Both the position numbers and the translations under genes were made by a program. A DNA stretch of 64,000 bases from Hwangdonia seohaensis (GTDB lineage Bacteria; Bacteroidota; Bacteroidia; Flavobacteriales; Flavobacteriaceae). The stretch lies in contig NZ_JAVSCK010000004.1 of the NCBI RefSeq assembly GCF_031932625.1, positions 310,001 through 374,000 on the forward strand, in the 5' to 3' direction. Numbering within the stretch: position 1 is the first letter of the stretch; each line of letters starts with the position of its first letter. Below are positions 50,714-58,616 of the stretch, in pieces. The notes beneath the pieces were generated by a model. It worked only from the letters and a program-made list of their open reading frames with translations, searched no databases and had not been told where the DNA came from.

Positions 50714-50851
50714 TTACAGCTTTGGTTGTGCTTTGTTACCTATATTGATTTTGGTTTCAATAGATGGTTTCTTTTTAATTCTAGGGCGTCTAACCCCAAA
50801 AGTACCTCGGTTTATTTTACCGCGTTTCGTTTTTTTATCGCCTTTTCCCAT
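50714..50851 (-). CDS. 30S ribosomal protein bTHX
   Basis: Small gene, 45 aa, reading MGKGDKKTKRGKINRGTFG then VRRPRIKKKPSIETK and a short tail ending QPKL. The phrase GKGDKKTKRGKI..G..GVRRP matches the bTHX/THX family of small ribosomal subunit proteins found in Bacteroidota. Strongly basic, as expected for a ribosomal protein that sits in the head of the 30S subunit. Stop TAA is at 50714-50716, immediately next to the convergent TPR gene. No terminator between them is visible. Confidence 0.9.
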   Translation of the reverse strand: MGKGDKKTKRGKINRGTFGVRRPRIKKKPSIETKINIGNKAQPKL

Positions 50852-50869
50852 TAATTTATAGTATTTTTC

Positions 50870-50889
50870 ATTCCCGTGAAAACGGGAAT
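50870..50889. repeat. short dispersed palindrome ATTCCCGT-GAAA-ACGGGAAT
   Basis: 8-bp perfect arms with GAAA loop, upstream of bTHX; same family as 2673-2692. Confidence 0.7.
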
Positions 50890-50947
50890 CTTTTTATCTT
50901 TAACTAAAAATAATATAAGGATTTTAAACACGCAAACCAAGTAAAAC

Positions 50948-51631
50948 TTGTTTAAACACAAACACCCATACAAACCTTTCATCCAAAAAGACACGACTAA
51001 ATTAATAGTGGGCACCTTGCCACCTCCACGGTTTTCTACCGGAGAACTTTTAGAAAAAGACGTCGATTTTTGCTACGGAAGTTATTACAATTCGCTGTGG
51101 TTGTTTATAGATGAAATCCATAATTTAAAACTGCGTTACGATAACTCCAAAGAAGCTATTGAAGAGCGCAAACAGTTTTTAATACAACATAAAATAGGTG
51201 TTTGCGATATTGTTGAAAGTGCCGAACGCAAAAAAGTTGACGCCTCCGATTTGGGCATGCAAAACATAAAACTCCGCGATTTAATTGGTTATTTAAAGCA
51301 ATATCCAAATATCGACACCTTGTTGTTTACAGGCGGAAACAGTAAAAACGGTCCCGAATATTTCTTTAGAAAACATATAAAAGATTACAGTATTACATTA
51401 GAATTGGTGAATAATGAAGTGCCTCGAATTCATCAATTCGTTGTTCCCAACAAAACTCGGGAATCTGTTCAATCAAAACGAATCATTAAAACCGTGTCGC
51501 TCACCTCGGGTTCTGGCGCAGCCAATATTTCTATAAGCAGATTGCCTTTGTACAAACAATTAAAAGCCAAAAACCCCAAATTTAATACCTTCGATTTCAG
51601 GGTGATGCAGTATCGGGAGTTTTTTTTATAA
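50948..51631 (+). CDS. uracil-DNA glycosylase-fold protein, TTG start
   Basis: 227 aa. It resembles the uracil-DNA glycosylase superfamily: 'LIVGTLPPPRFS' near residue 19 (motif A region), 'CYGSYYNSLWLFIDEI' near 42, 'NIDTLLFTGGNSKNG' near 120. The catalytic details of a true UDG are not obvious, so the activity is uncertain; many flavobacterial homologues are annotated only by fold. TTG 50948 is the only start that keeps FKHKHPYKPFI. No ATG upstream in frame. Confidence 0.78.
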   Translation: MFKHKHPYKPFIQKDTTKLIVGTLPPPRFSTGELLEKDVDFCYGSYYNSLWLFIDEIHNLKLRYDNSKEAIEERKQFLIQHKIGVCDIVESAERKKVDASDLGMQNIKLRDLIGYLKQYPNIDTLLFTGGNSKNGPEYFFRKHIKDYSITLELVNNEVPRIHQFVVPNKTRESVQSKRIIKTVSLTSGSGAANISISRLPLYKQLKAKNPKFNTFDFRVMQYREFFL

Positions 51632-51690
51632 TTTGGTTTATTGGAAAATTCTATTTATATTTGATGTAAAGTATTACATATTATGCTAAA

Positions 51691-51727
51691 ACAGAACAGA
51701 ACAGAACAGAACAGAACAGAACAGAAC
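51691..51727 (+). repeat. 5-bp tandem repeat (ACAGA)7.4, candidate phase-variation tract
   Basis: Seven perfect ACAGA units and a partial one, from 51691 to 51727. The tract starts 6 bases after ATG 51683 and lies in the 5' end of the secreted-protein gene. Because the unit length is not a multiple of three, each change of one unit alters the frame. In the present state ATG 51683 leads to TAG at 51745; one more unit would join it to the frame of the secreted protein. Confidence 0.85.
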
Positions 51728-51752
51728 TTTATTTGTTCATATTTTAGTTTGG

Positions 51753-52259
51753 ATGCCAATAATTTTCTGCCTTTTCATATTTAAAGGTTTTTCACAAACT
51801 TACAACCCAACCCCTTATTATTTTAGTGGTAGTGAAACCCTATTTACAACTGTAGACTATCACCCTTTTACAGATGATTATTCAATAGGGGTTAATTATT
51901 ACGTTTCAGGACCTCTTTCATCGATTCATTGTTATTTATATGAAAGTGGTCAGGCAGTTCCAGGAATGGCTTATTCTTATGAATTGAAACGTGAAATAAA
52001 ATCAAGCACGGATACACCTTTAGTTATATATTATGATGATGTAAGAACAGATTGCCCAAACTATATGATGCCGTGTGATATTCCTAGTCATGGAGGATTA
52101 AAACCAGATTGGGCAAGTAGGGCAGACTATTCTGCACGTTATTGGCTTACGGTAAAAGTAACCTTAACCATTTACGGAGTGCCTCAAACAAAATATTACC
52201 ATATTGAAAACGTAGGTGTGTCGGGGGCAAAAAGATTCTATAAAGGTTTAGAGTATTAA
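51753..52259 (+). CDS. secreted protein, unknown; 5' end possibly phase-variable
   Basis: 168 aa as read from ATG 51753. The start of this frame (MPIIFCLFIFKGFSQ) is only the back half of a signal peptide; in the same frame the preceding codons (TLFVHILVW) complete the hydrophobic core but no ATG precedes them, as TAA lies at 51687. The mature part is beta-rich with tyrosines (YYFSGSETLFTTVDYHPF) and two cysteines in a DCPNYMMPC loop. No family recognised. Upstream lies the 5-bp repeat tract; downstream a lipoprotein gene 24 bases away. Confidence 0.65.
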   Translation: MPIIFCLFIFKGFSQTYNPTPYYFSGSETLFTTVDYHPFTDDYSIGVNYYVSGPLSSIHCYLYESGQAVPGMAYSYELKREIKSSTDTPLVIYYDDVRTDCPNYMMPCDIPSHGGLKPDWASRADYSARYWLTVKVTLTIYGVPQTKYYHIENVGVSGAKRFYKGLEY

Positions 52260-52283
52260 TGTGAAAAAATAAAATTTACAAAA

Positions 52284-52970
52284 ATGAAAAATTATAAATT
52301 ATTGATTACGTGTTTGGGATTGGTTTCATTAGTCATCGTTGCTTGTTCTGATACAGTTGAAAAAAATAATGATGAAAAAAATCAAAGAGAATTTTATATT
52401 AATCATTTAGAAAAAGAATTGGCTTCAAATGGTGTAAAGAACACTAGCTATTTTACAGTTGATTACGATAACATTAATTTTGAAGGCAAAACCCATAGTG
52501 AAGTTATGGCGAATATAGATAAGGTTGTCCACATTTTTAAAGAAAACTTTGAAACGGATAATTTGTACAGGCTAAACAGGGTGAATTTGCTTATAAACAT
52601 TATAAACCAAAATAAATTAATAGACAAAGAAATATTTTATAAAAAGCTGGTTAATGCTCCAACGGATGATGAAAAAATTGAGATTTATTATAATGAGCAA
52701 ACAAAATATTTCAAGGAACTTGGTAGGGCTAAAGAAAATGGAGATTACAAGCTTTCCAACAAAATAGCAAATAAATATGCTTACCTAACAATATTGGCTA
52801 GAGATAGTCATGGAAATCTAATTTTGTACAAAGATGATATTCCTAAAACAAAGGAAAACCTTAGTTATAGTATAAAAAAATATGATGTAAGTATAGATAA
52901 AAACACAAAGAGTCCGGAAAGCAAAAATTCAACTAGCGTAATGTACGTAAACGGTATAAAGGTTAAATAA
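52284..52970 (+). CDS. lipoprotein, unknown function
   Basis: 228 aa with lipoprotein signal (MKNYKLLITCLGLVSLVIVAC, cut here to the lipid Cys 21). The mature part is helical and Lys/Asn-rich (VVHIFKENFETDNLYRLNRVNLL; NEQTKYFKELGRAKENGDYKL). No family recognised. Its AT-rich composition and lack of known relatives, together with the secreted protein gene before it, make a small accessory island between the UDG-like gene and the DEAD helicase. The two are spaced as one operon. Confidence 0.7.
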   Translation: MKNYKLLITCLGLVSLVIVACSDTVEKNNDEKNQREFYINHLEKELASNGVKNTSYFTVDYDNINFEGKTHSEVMANIDKVVHIFKENFETDNLYRLNRVNLLINIINQNKLIDKEIFYKKLVNAPTDDEKIEIYYNEQTKYFKELGRAKENGDYKLSNKIANKYAYLTILARDSHGNLILYKDDIPKTKENLSYSIKKYDVSIDKNTKSPESKNSTSVMYVNGIKVK

Positions 52971-53044
52971 AATACGGCTGTATAAAACGTTTTTTCAAAT
53001 CCTTGAGAAATTTAATTATATCGTATTTCAAACGAGCTATTAAT

Positions 53045-53083
53045 AAAAAAGAAGCTGTCTTATAAAATAAAGATAGCTTTTTT
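53045..53083 (+). terminator. terminator after the accessory lipoprotein gene
   Basis: AAGCTGTCTT at 53052-53061 pairs with AAGATAGCTT at 53070-53079 (one G-T pair), followed by a T-run. Confidence 0.65.
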
Positions 53084-53323
53084 GTTAAGCTTAAATATTA
53101 AACAACATCTATCAGACACTACTCAACATATCATTAGTAATTACTATTACACTAGCAAAATGATAAAACTTTAAAATATAATTTTTGTCAGTCTTTTTTA
53201 CTCAATTAATTAACGCTTTAAAATCCTTCAATTTACGGTATGTTCAAACATTTTTTTGGACTAAGAAAGTACCAGTTTTTTATAACGGCCAAAAGTATTT
53301 AGGCTTAAGCAGAAAATTAACTG

Positions 53324-53331
53324 TACCTTTG
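53324..53331 (+). promoter_or_regulatory. -7 box of the DEAD helicase gene
   Basis: TACCTTTG, fits TAnnTTTG; 74 bases before ATG 53406. A long leader is common for cold-responsive helicase genes. Confidence 0.5.
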
Positions 53332-53405
53332 CGCCTTAATTAGAAGGAGATGAAATATAATTTGTCATCTCACAGACCCAAAAATTGGGATACCAAAAAA
53401 TTTAT

Positions 53406-54692
53406 ATGTCATTTAACTCTTTAGGCTTATCCGAAGCCTTGCTAAAAGCGATTAGCAAAAAAGGATACACAACGCCAAGTCCCATTCAACAAAAAGCAAT
53501 CCCACCTATTTTAGAAGGAAAAGATGTTTTAGCTTCGGCACAAACCGGAACCGGAAAAACAGCAGGTTTTACATTACCGCTTTTACAAGTACTTTCTGCG
53601 AATCCACGAGGAAAACACAGGCCCATTCGTGCTTTAATATTAACACCAACGCGCGAATTAGCGGCACAGGTGTACGCTAATGTTAAAGAATATAGCGAGT
53701 TTTTAAATTTAAGAAGCGCTGTTATTTTTGGTGGTGTAAACCAAAAACCACAAGTGGCAACCATCCGTCAAGGTATTGATGTTTTAGTGGCCACTCCGGG
53801 ACGATTGATAGATTTGGAAAACCAAGGTTTGTTATCGCTAAAGCGCATAGAGGTTTTGGTTTTAGATGAAGCCGACCGCATGCTCGATATGGGGTTTTTA
53901 AGAGATATTGAACGCATTATGAAACTCATGCCTGCAAAACGTCAAAACCTGATGTTTTCGGCAACCTTTTCAAAGGATATTAGAAAATTGGCAAACGGTA
54001 TTTTAAACCATCCGGTGCAAGTTGAAGCAACTCCGGAAAATACAACCGTAGAAGCTATTAACCAAAAGGTTTATCGCGTTGCCAAAGGCTTAAAAACAGG
54101 TTTGATTATCAAGCTGATCTCAGACGATAATTGGAAACAGGTATTGGTTTTTACCCGCACCAAACACGGTGCCAATAAACTTTGTAAGAAAATGGTTAGC
54201 GCAGGTATAACGGCTGCAGCTATTCATGGTAATAAAAGTCAAGGTGCACGAACCAAAGCCTTGGCAGGTTTCAAAAGCGGACGGATTCGCGTTTTAGTGG
54301 CCACCGATATTGCGGCACGTGGTTTAGATATCCCGTTGCTGCCACATGTTATTAATTTTGAATTGCCTAATATCTCTGAAGATTACGTGCACCGTATTGG
54401 AAGAACGGGTAGAGCAGGGGCAAGTGGCGAAGCCATTTCTTTAGTAAGTGCGGACGAAACCACATATTTACGCGATATTGAAAAATTGATTGATATAAAG
54501 TTACCCGTTGAAATTGTTGAAGGTTTTGAACCCGACCCGAATGCTTCAACCGTACCCATAAAACCAGGTCAAAATCGTTCTCATAACTCTCGGAACAACA
54601 GTAGAAATTCAAACTCTAATAAAAACAGGAGCAGTTCAAAAAGAAGACCAAGCAGAAATAATAATAGAAAATCTACCGACCGAAGACATTAA
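53406..54692 (+). CDS. DEAD-box ATP-dependent RNA helicase (RhlE-like)
   Basis: 428 aa. Q-motif (YTTPSPIQQKAIPPIL) near residue 20, AQTGTGKT near 45, PTRELA, DEAD near 150, SAT near 181, ARGLDIP and HRIGRTGRAG near 318. The C-terminal 50 residues are a low-complexity Arg/Ser/Asn tail (SHNSRNNSRNSNSNKNRSSS), suited to RNA binding and phase separation. Start chosen at ATG 53406 (MSFNSLGL), as in related proteins; a TTG seven codons upstream is less likely. Followed within 6 bases by the DUF6500 gene. Confidence 0.94.
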   Translation: MSFNSLGLSEALLKAISKKGYTTPSPIQQKAIPPILEGKDVLASAQTGTGKTAGFTLPLLQVLSANPRGKHRPIRALILTPTRELAAQVYANVKEYSEFLNLRSAVIFGGVNQKPQVATIRQGIDVLVATPGRLIDLENQGLLSLKRIEVLVLDEADRMLDMGFLRDIERIMKLMPAKRQNLMFSATFSKDIRKLANGILNHPVQVEATPENTTVEAINQKVYRVAKGLKTGLIIKLISDDNWKQVLVFTRTKHGANKLCKKMVSAGITAAAIHGNKSQGARTKALAGFKSGRIRVLVATDIAARGLDIPLLPHVINFELPNISEDYVHRIGRTGRAGASGEAISLVSADETTYLRDIEKLIDIKLPVEIVEGFEPDPNASTVPIKPGQNRSHNSRNNSRNSNSNKNRSSSKRRPSRNNNRKSTDRRH

Positions 54693-54697
54693 CCGCA

Positions 54698-54913
54698 ATG
54701 AGAAAAGCGTTAAAAGAAAAAATCATAGAAGTTTGTCACCGGAAAATAGAACAAAAGGGAACTAACGTCGGTCTGTCATTTTATGCGTTTTTTGCCAATA
54801 AAAATGATGATCCGGAATTGCTTATGGAAGCGGCAACATGGTGGATTTTAACTGAAAAATTGGATCATTTTGAAAAAGCCGAAAAAATCAAAAAATTAGT
54901 TTCAAAATTATAA
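54698..54913 (+). CDS. DUF6500-like small protein
   Basis: 71 aa, helical. The phrase 'NVGLSFYAFFANKNDDPELLMEAATWWI' is the recognisable middle, followed by 'TEKLDHFEKAEKIKKL'; I associate it with DUF6500 proteins. Function unknown. It is 5 bases after the DEAD helicase stop and 1 base before the VF530 gene, so the three are one operon. No export signal. Confidence 0.7.
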   Translation: MRKALKEKIIEVCHRKIEQKGTNVGLSFYAFFANKNDDPELLMEAATWWILTEKLDHFEKAEKIKKLVSKL

Positions 54914-54914
54914 A

Positions 54915-55139
54915 ATGGAAACCCAACCCAACAACCCTTTGCACGGTATAAAGTTAGAGCAAATTGTTAACGATTTAGTGTCACACTACGGATGGGAATA
55001 TATGGGTTATACTATAAAAATAAAGTGTTTTACCGATAACCCTTCGGTAAAATCCAGTTTAAAATTTTTACGGCGCACGCCTTGGGCGCGGACAAAAGTT
55101 GAAAACATGTATTTGAAGATGTTGAAGAATAAAAAATAA
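54915..55139 (+). CDS. VF530 (DUF2132) family protein
   Basis: 74 aa. Segments 'NNPLHGIKLEQIVNDLVSHYGWEYM' and 'CFTDNPSVKSSLKFLRRTPWARTKVENMYL' are the two halves of the VF530 fold, a small helical domain proposed to bind DNA. Function unknown. It closes a three-gene unit with the DEAD helicase. Standard length. Confidence 0.9.
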   Translation: METQPNNPLHGIKLEQIVNDLVSHYGWEYMGYTIKIKCFTDNPSVKSSLKFLRRTPWARTKVENMYLKMLKNKK

Positions 55140-55197
55140 TGATTTCACATTGTAATCTTTAAAATATGTTTTTTTCAGTTCAAAATAATCAAAATCG

Positions 55198-55205
55198 TAT
55201 TTTTA
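55198..55205 (+). promoter_or_regulatory. -7-like box of mazG
   Basis: TATTTTTA (last base departs from consensus), 15 bases before ATG 55221. Confidence 0.35.
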
Positions 55206-55220
55206 CAAAAACTTCAAAAA

Positions 55221-55994
55221 ATGAACTCCAGAGCAGATCAGCTAAAAGCCTTTGATAGATTGTTAACCATAATGGATGAATTGCGAGCGCAATGCCCCTG
55301 GGATAAAAAACAAACTATGGAAAGTTTGCGCCATTTAACCATTGAAGAAACTTACGAATTGGGTGATGCTATTTTAGACAACGATTTAAACGAAGTTAAA
55401 AAAGAACTGGGCGATGTGCTTTTGCATATTGTGTTTTATGCTAAAATAGGAAGCGAAACCAATACTTTTGATATTGCCGATGTTTGCCATAGTATTTGCG
55501 AAAAACTAATTAGTAGGCATCCACATATTTACAGCGATGTTAAGGTTGAAAACGAGGATGATGTAAAACGAAACTGGGAAAACCTTAAGCTAAAAGAAGG
55601 AAAAACAAGTGTTTTGGAAGGCGTACCCAAGAGCTTACCGGCTTTGGTAAAAGCCAATAGAATTCAGGAAAAAGTGGCCAGCGTTGGTTTTGACTGGGAA
55701 GCACCAAATCAAGTTTGGGAAAAGGTTGAAGAGGAGCTAAGCGAATTTAAAACCGAAGTAAGTTTAGGAAATCAAGATAAAATGGAAAGCGAGTTTGGCG
55801 ATGTATTGTTCTCTATGGTAAACTACGCACGTTTTTTAAATATTAACCCCGAAAATGCTTTAGAGCGTACCAATAAAAAATTCTCAAAACGATTTCAATA
55901 CCTTGAAGCGAAGGCAAAAAGTTTAAACAAACCTTTAAAGGATATGACATTGGCCGAAATGGATATCTTTTGGGAGGAAGCTAAAAGTCTGTAG
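55221..55994 (+). CDS. mazG: nucleoside triphosphate pyrophosphohydrolase MazG
   Basis: 257 aa with two MazG domains, which cut NTPs or dNTPs to NMP and pyrophosphate. Visible are 'CPWDKKQTMESLRHLTIEETYELGDAI' near residue 21, 'EVKKELGDVLLHIVFYAKIG' near 58 with the EExxE/ExxD metal sites, and in the second domain 'EKVEEELSEFKTEVSLGNQDKMESEFGDVLFSMVNYARF' (split at EF). It cleans damaged nucleotides and may lower ppGpp. Single gene. Confidence 0.94.
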   Translation: MNSRADQLKAFDRLLTIMDELRAQCPWDKKQTMESLRHLTIEETYELGDAILDNDLNEVKKELGDVLLHIVFYAKIGSETNTFDIADVCHSICEKLISRHPHIYSDVKVENEDDVKRNWENLKLKEGKTSVLEGVPKSLPALVKANRIQEKVASVGFDWEAPNQVWEKVEEELSEFKTEVSLGNQDKMESEFGDVLFSMVNYARFLNINPENALERTNKKFSKRFQYLEAKAKSLNKPLKDMTLAEMDIFWEEAKSL

Positions 55995-56045
55995 TTTTTC
56001 ATATCGCACAAATCTAAATTTGTATTTATCTTAACACTGTTAATT

Positions 56046-56076
56046 TGCTAAAAGGGCTTCATTTTCGTACATTTGC
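56046..56076 (+). promoter_or_regulatory. orphan promoter upstream of the small ORF
   Basis: TTG at 56046-56048, 20-base spacer, TACATTTG at 56069-56076. The next annotated gene is 250 bases downstream, so what it serves is unclear. Confidence 0.55.
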
Positions 56077-56080
56077 TGCA

Positions 56081-56182
56081 TGGGAAAAGGAATTCATGAA
56101 AAGCGAAATAACAGAATCTTCAACTTTAACTTTCTGGTTTTTAGAAACCAATCGGATAAATTTATCCCACCTTCTACATAAT
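56081..56182 (+). CDS. possible 33-residue small protein
   Basis: ATG 56081 to TAA 56180-56182, product begins MGKGIHEKRNNRIFNFNF and ends KFIPPST. It starts 4 bases after a consensus -7 box, so the mRNA would be leaderless. Basic with a hydrophobic centre. Could also be chance or the start of a decayed gene; no family recognised. Confidence 0.25.
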
Positions 56183-56327
56183 TCCATAAATATTCACTTT
56201 ACACCTTAGTGTCTTATTTATATTATTTACTTGAGTTTTTAAGTAGATAATGCATAATGCATAACTGATTTTTTTTCAGTTTTATTTCTATCTATTTTAT
56301 AGATAAAAATCACCATAACCCTATTTA

Positions 56328-56765
56328 ATGACTATTAAAACATTTGATGCTTTTTCAAGGCTATCTATGATTGATATTAACCGTATCACCAATTTTTTAT
56401 ACGAACATTCCGGAGTTTTTAAAGACACAAAGAGCGCTATTCAAAAATCTATTTTGTATGCAGCCAAAGAGCTTCCCGGATTAGGTGGTTACGTGTTTGT
56501 TATGGAAAATAGAAATGAAATTTTGGGAGCCGTTGTGGTAAATAGAACAGGTATGAATGAGTATTTATCTGAAAACATATTGGTTTATGTGGCGGTTAAA
56601 AAAAGTTTCAGAAGAAAAGGAATTGCCAAAGCATTAATAAAACACACTATAAAATACTGTAAGGGCGATATTGCAGTACACATAAACATAGATAACCCGG
56701 TTATAAAAATATTTGAAAAACAAGGCTTTAAAGCAAGAAATATAGAAATGCGATTAGAGCGATAA
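56328..56765 (+). CDS. GNAT-family N-acetyltransferase
   Basis: 145 aa. The acetyl-CoA binding segment is 'ILVYVAVKKSFRRKGIAKALIKHTI' near residues 84-108, with the R/Q-x-x-G-x-A pattern RRKGIA. The closing strand 'AVHINIDNPVIKIFEKQGFKA' is also typical. Substrate unknown. It is followed by a 63-aa protein gene and then the proline operon on the same strand, with gaps of 36 and 37 bases, so it may be part of the same unit. Confidence 0.85.
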   Translation: MTIKTFDAFSRLSMIDINRITNFLYEHSGVFKDTKSAIQKSILYAAKELPGLGGYVFVMENRNEILGAVVVNRTGMNEYLSENILVYVAVKKSFRRKGIAKALIKHTIKYCKGDIAVHINIDNPVIKIFEKQGFKARNIEMRLER

Positions 56766-56801
56766 TCAATTTAAATAATCAATTTAATAAAACAAGAACA
56801 T

Positions 56802-56993
56802 ATGAAAATTTTACAAGTAAAAAGAAAAACAACTTACGAAAAACGACATACAGTAAAAATGGGAGAGCTAACCACAAAGGTTACTTATATAAAGAAATAC
56901 TTATTTGGCTTACCTATAAAAACGCTTCATAAGTACCGCGAAACCTATTATGGCGAGGTAAAAGACTGTAAAGACTGTATGCTATTCGTTTAA
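56802..56993 (+). CDS. small basic protein with CxxC, unknown
   Basis: 63 aa. Very Lys/Tyr-rich (KRKTTYEKRHTVKMG, YIKKYLFGLPIKTLHKYRE) and ends DCKDCMLFV with a CxxC. It may be a beta-hairpin nucleic-acid or metal-binding protein; I know no family. Between the GNAT gene and proC in the same direction. Clear ATG start. Function unknown. Confidence 0.6.
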   Translation: MKILQVKRKTTYEKRHTVKMGELTTKVTYIKKYLFGLPIKTLHKYRETYYGEVKDCKDCMLFV

Positions 56994-57030
56994 TTATCTT
57001 TTTCAAAAAATTATCAACAAAAACAACTAA

Positions 57031-57837
57031 ATGAAAGTACTAGTAATTGGAGCGGGAAATATGGGGCTTACCTATGCCGAAGGGATGTCTAAATCAAAAC
57101 TCTTAAAAAAGAGGAATATCATGGTTTTAGATAAGTCTGAAGAGAAATTGGAAGCACTTAATCAAATATCGCATTTTGATGCTTTTAAAGAGTTGGATGA
57201 ATGTGTACCACAAGCAGACATTATTTTTATTGCAGTAAAACCATATCATGCTGAAGGTCTTTTTAAAGCCATAAAATCACTGGTAAAACCACAACAAATT
57301 ATTATCTCTATTATGGCAGGCGTTACCATTGCTACCATAAAAGAGATAACCGGATTAGAAAAAATAGTTAGGGCGATGCCTAATTTACCAGCCCAAATAG
57401 GGAAGGGGTTAACATCGTATGTCACGTCAGATGAAGTGTCGAGAATTGAAAGGTTAACCATTGAAAGCTTATTGGATACAACAGGAAAATCCATTCGTGT
57501 GTCCAACGAAAAACTGATTGATGCATCCACAGGAATTTCCGGTAGCGGACCTGCTTATGTGTTTTACTTTATGCAAAGTATGATGGAAGCAGCACTGCAA
57601 ATGGGTTTTTCAAAAAACGATTCCACCGTTTTGGTGAGCCAAACCTTTACGGGTGCGATTGAGTTGTTTAATCAATCAAACTTATCACCAAATTCTTGGA
57701 TGGACAAGGTCGCATCAAAAGGAGGCACCACTCGTGCCGCTTTGGATTCAATGGAAGATAACAATGTAAACGAGTTAATAAAAGAAGCCGCTTTTTCTGC
57801 ATTTAACCGTGCAGTGGAATTAGGTAAAGAACACTAA
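57031..57837 (+). CDS. proC: pyrroline-5-carboxylate reductase
   Basis: 268 aa, the last step of proline synthesis. N-terminal dinucleotide fold VLVIGAGNMGLTYAEGM at residue 3, 'IIFIAVKPYHAEGLFK' near 70 and the signature 'ISGSGPAYVFYFMQSMMEAALQMG' near 170 (split at M), 'VASKGGTTRAALDSME' near 230. ProC, ProB, ProA run in this order; the stop of proC is 1 base before proB. Confidence 0.95.
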   Translation: MKVLVIGAGNMGLTYAEGMSKSKLLKKRNIMVLDKSEEKLEALNQISHFDAFKELDECVPQADIIFIAVKPYHAEGLFKAIKSLVKPQQIIISIMAGVTIATIKEITGLEKIVRAMPNLPAQIGKGLTSYVTSDEVSRIERLTIESLLDTTGKSIRVSNEKLIDASTGISGSGPAYVFYFMQSMMEAALQMGFSKNDSTVLVSQTFTGAIELFNQSNLSPNSWMDKVASKGGTTRAALDSMEDNNVNELIKEAAFSAFNRAVELGKEH

Positions 57838-57838
57838 T

Positions 57839-58609
57839 ATGTGTAAAGAAAGAATAGTAATAAAAGTTGGTACGAATGTAATGACCAACAAAGACAATAG
57901 AATAGTAAGACCAGTTTTAAGACGATTGGTAAAACAAATAGCAGAGCTTTACGAGCGTGGTATTATGACCATTTTGGTCTCTTCGGGTTCTGTAATTGCA
58001 GGAAAAGAAGTGCTGGGGAAATCTAAAATAGAAGACACAACCCAAAGACGTCAGGTGTATTCTGCCATTGGGCAACCTAGAATGATGCGCCTCTATTATA
58101 ATATTTTTCACGATTATGGGATGAAGTGCGCCCAAGTATTGCCCACAAAGCGCGATTTTAGCCCAGGCGTACACAGGCAGAATATGATTAATTGTTGCGA
58201 AGGGTTACTGGCTGAGGGTGTCATCCCTATTGCCAATGAAGATGACGCCGTATCGGTGACCATGTCTATGTTTTCGGATAACGACGAATTGGCAAGCTTA
58301 ATTGCACAATTATTAAACGCCGATAAACTTATCATTTTAACAGATATTGATGGGCTTTTTACGGGACATCCTGAAGAAGCCAGTAGCGATTTAATAAAGA
58401 ACGTATGTCCAGAAGAAGATTTGGAAAAATATATAAAAGATAGTAATAAAGCCGAAGAAGAAGGCAGAGGCGGTATGGGCTCAAAATTGGATTATGCCCA
58501 ACAAGCCGCGGCCAATAATGTACCAACCTTTATTGCAAACGGAAAAAAAGATAATACCATTATTGATATTATTAATGGAAAATCAGTTGGTACAAAAGTA
58601 TCACTATAA
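57839..58609 (+). CDS. proB: glutamate 5-kinase
   Basis: 256 aa, first step of proline synthesis, phosphorylating glutamate. Amino-acid kinase fold: 'IVIKVGTNVMTNKDNRI' at the start, 'PIANEDDAVSV' near residue 131, 'LASLIAQLLNADKLIILTDIDGLF' near 151 and 'RGGMGSKLDYAQQAAANNV' near 211. There is no C-terminal PUA domain, so it is the short form. It is feedback-regulated by proline in relatives. 1 base after proC and 7 bases before proA. Confidence 0.95.
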   Translation: MCKERIVIKVGTNVMTNKDNRIVRPVLRRLVKQIAELYERGIMTILVSSGSVIAGKEVLGKSKIEDTTQRRQVYSAIGQPRMMRLYYNIFHDYGMKCAQVLPTKRDFSPGVHRQNMINCCEGLLAEGVIPIANEDDAVSVTMSMFSDNDELASLIAQLLNADKLIILTDIDGLFTGHPEEASSDLIKNVCPEEDLEKYIKDSNKAEEEGRGGMGSKLDYAQQAAANNVPTFIANGKKDNTIIDIINGKSVGTKVSL

Positions 58610-58616
58610 AAAAAGA

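Larger units (their letters stand above)
52971..53405. other. 435-base gap with terminator and -7 box
   Basis: Holds a hairpin terminator at 53045-53083, an AT-rich stretch without features from 53084 to 53300, and the helicase -7 box at 53324-53331. No open frame of note. Confidence 0.55.
55995..56327. other. 333-base gap with promoter and a possible leaderless small ORF
   Basis: Holds a good promoter at 56046-56076 with a 33-codon frame right after it (56081-56182), TAATGCA direct repeats at 56249-56263 and an AACTGA/TCAGTT hairpin at 56263-56281. The rest is AT-rich with no feature. Confidence 0.5.

Noticed and set aside
51691..51727. Tandem repeat as a CRISPR or insertion-site remnant
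   Set aside because: Units are 5 bp with no spacers and no cas or transposase genes nearby; a simple-sequence tract.
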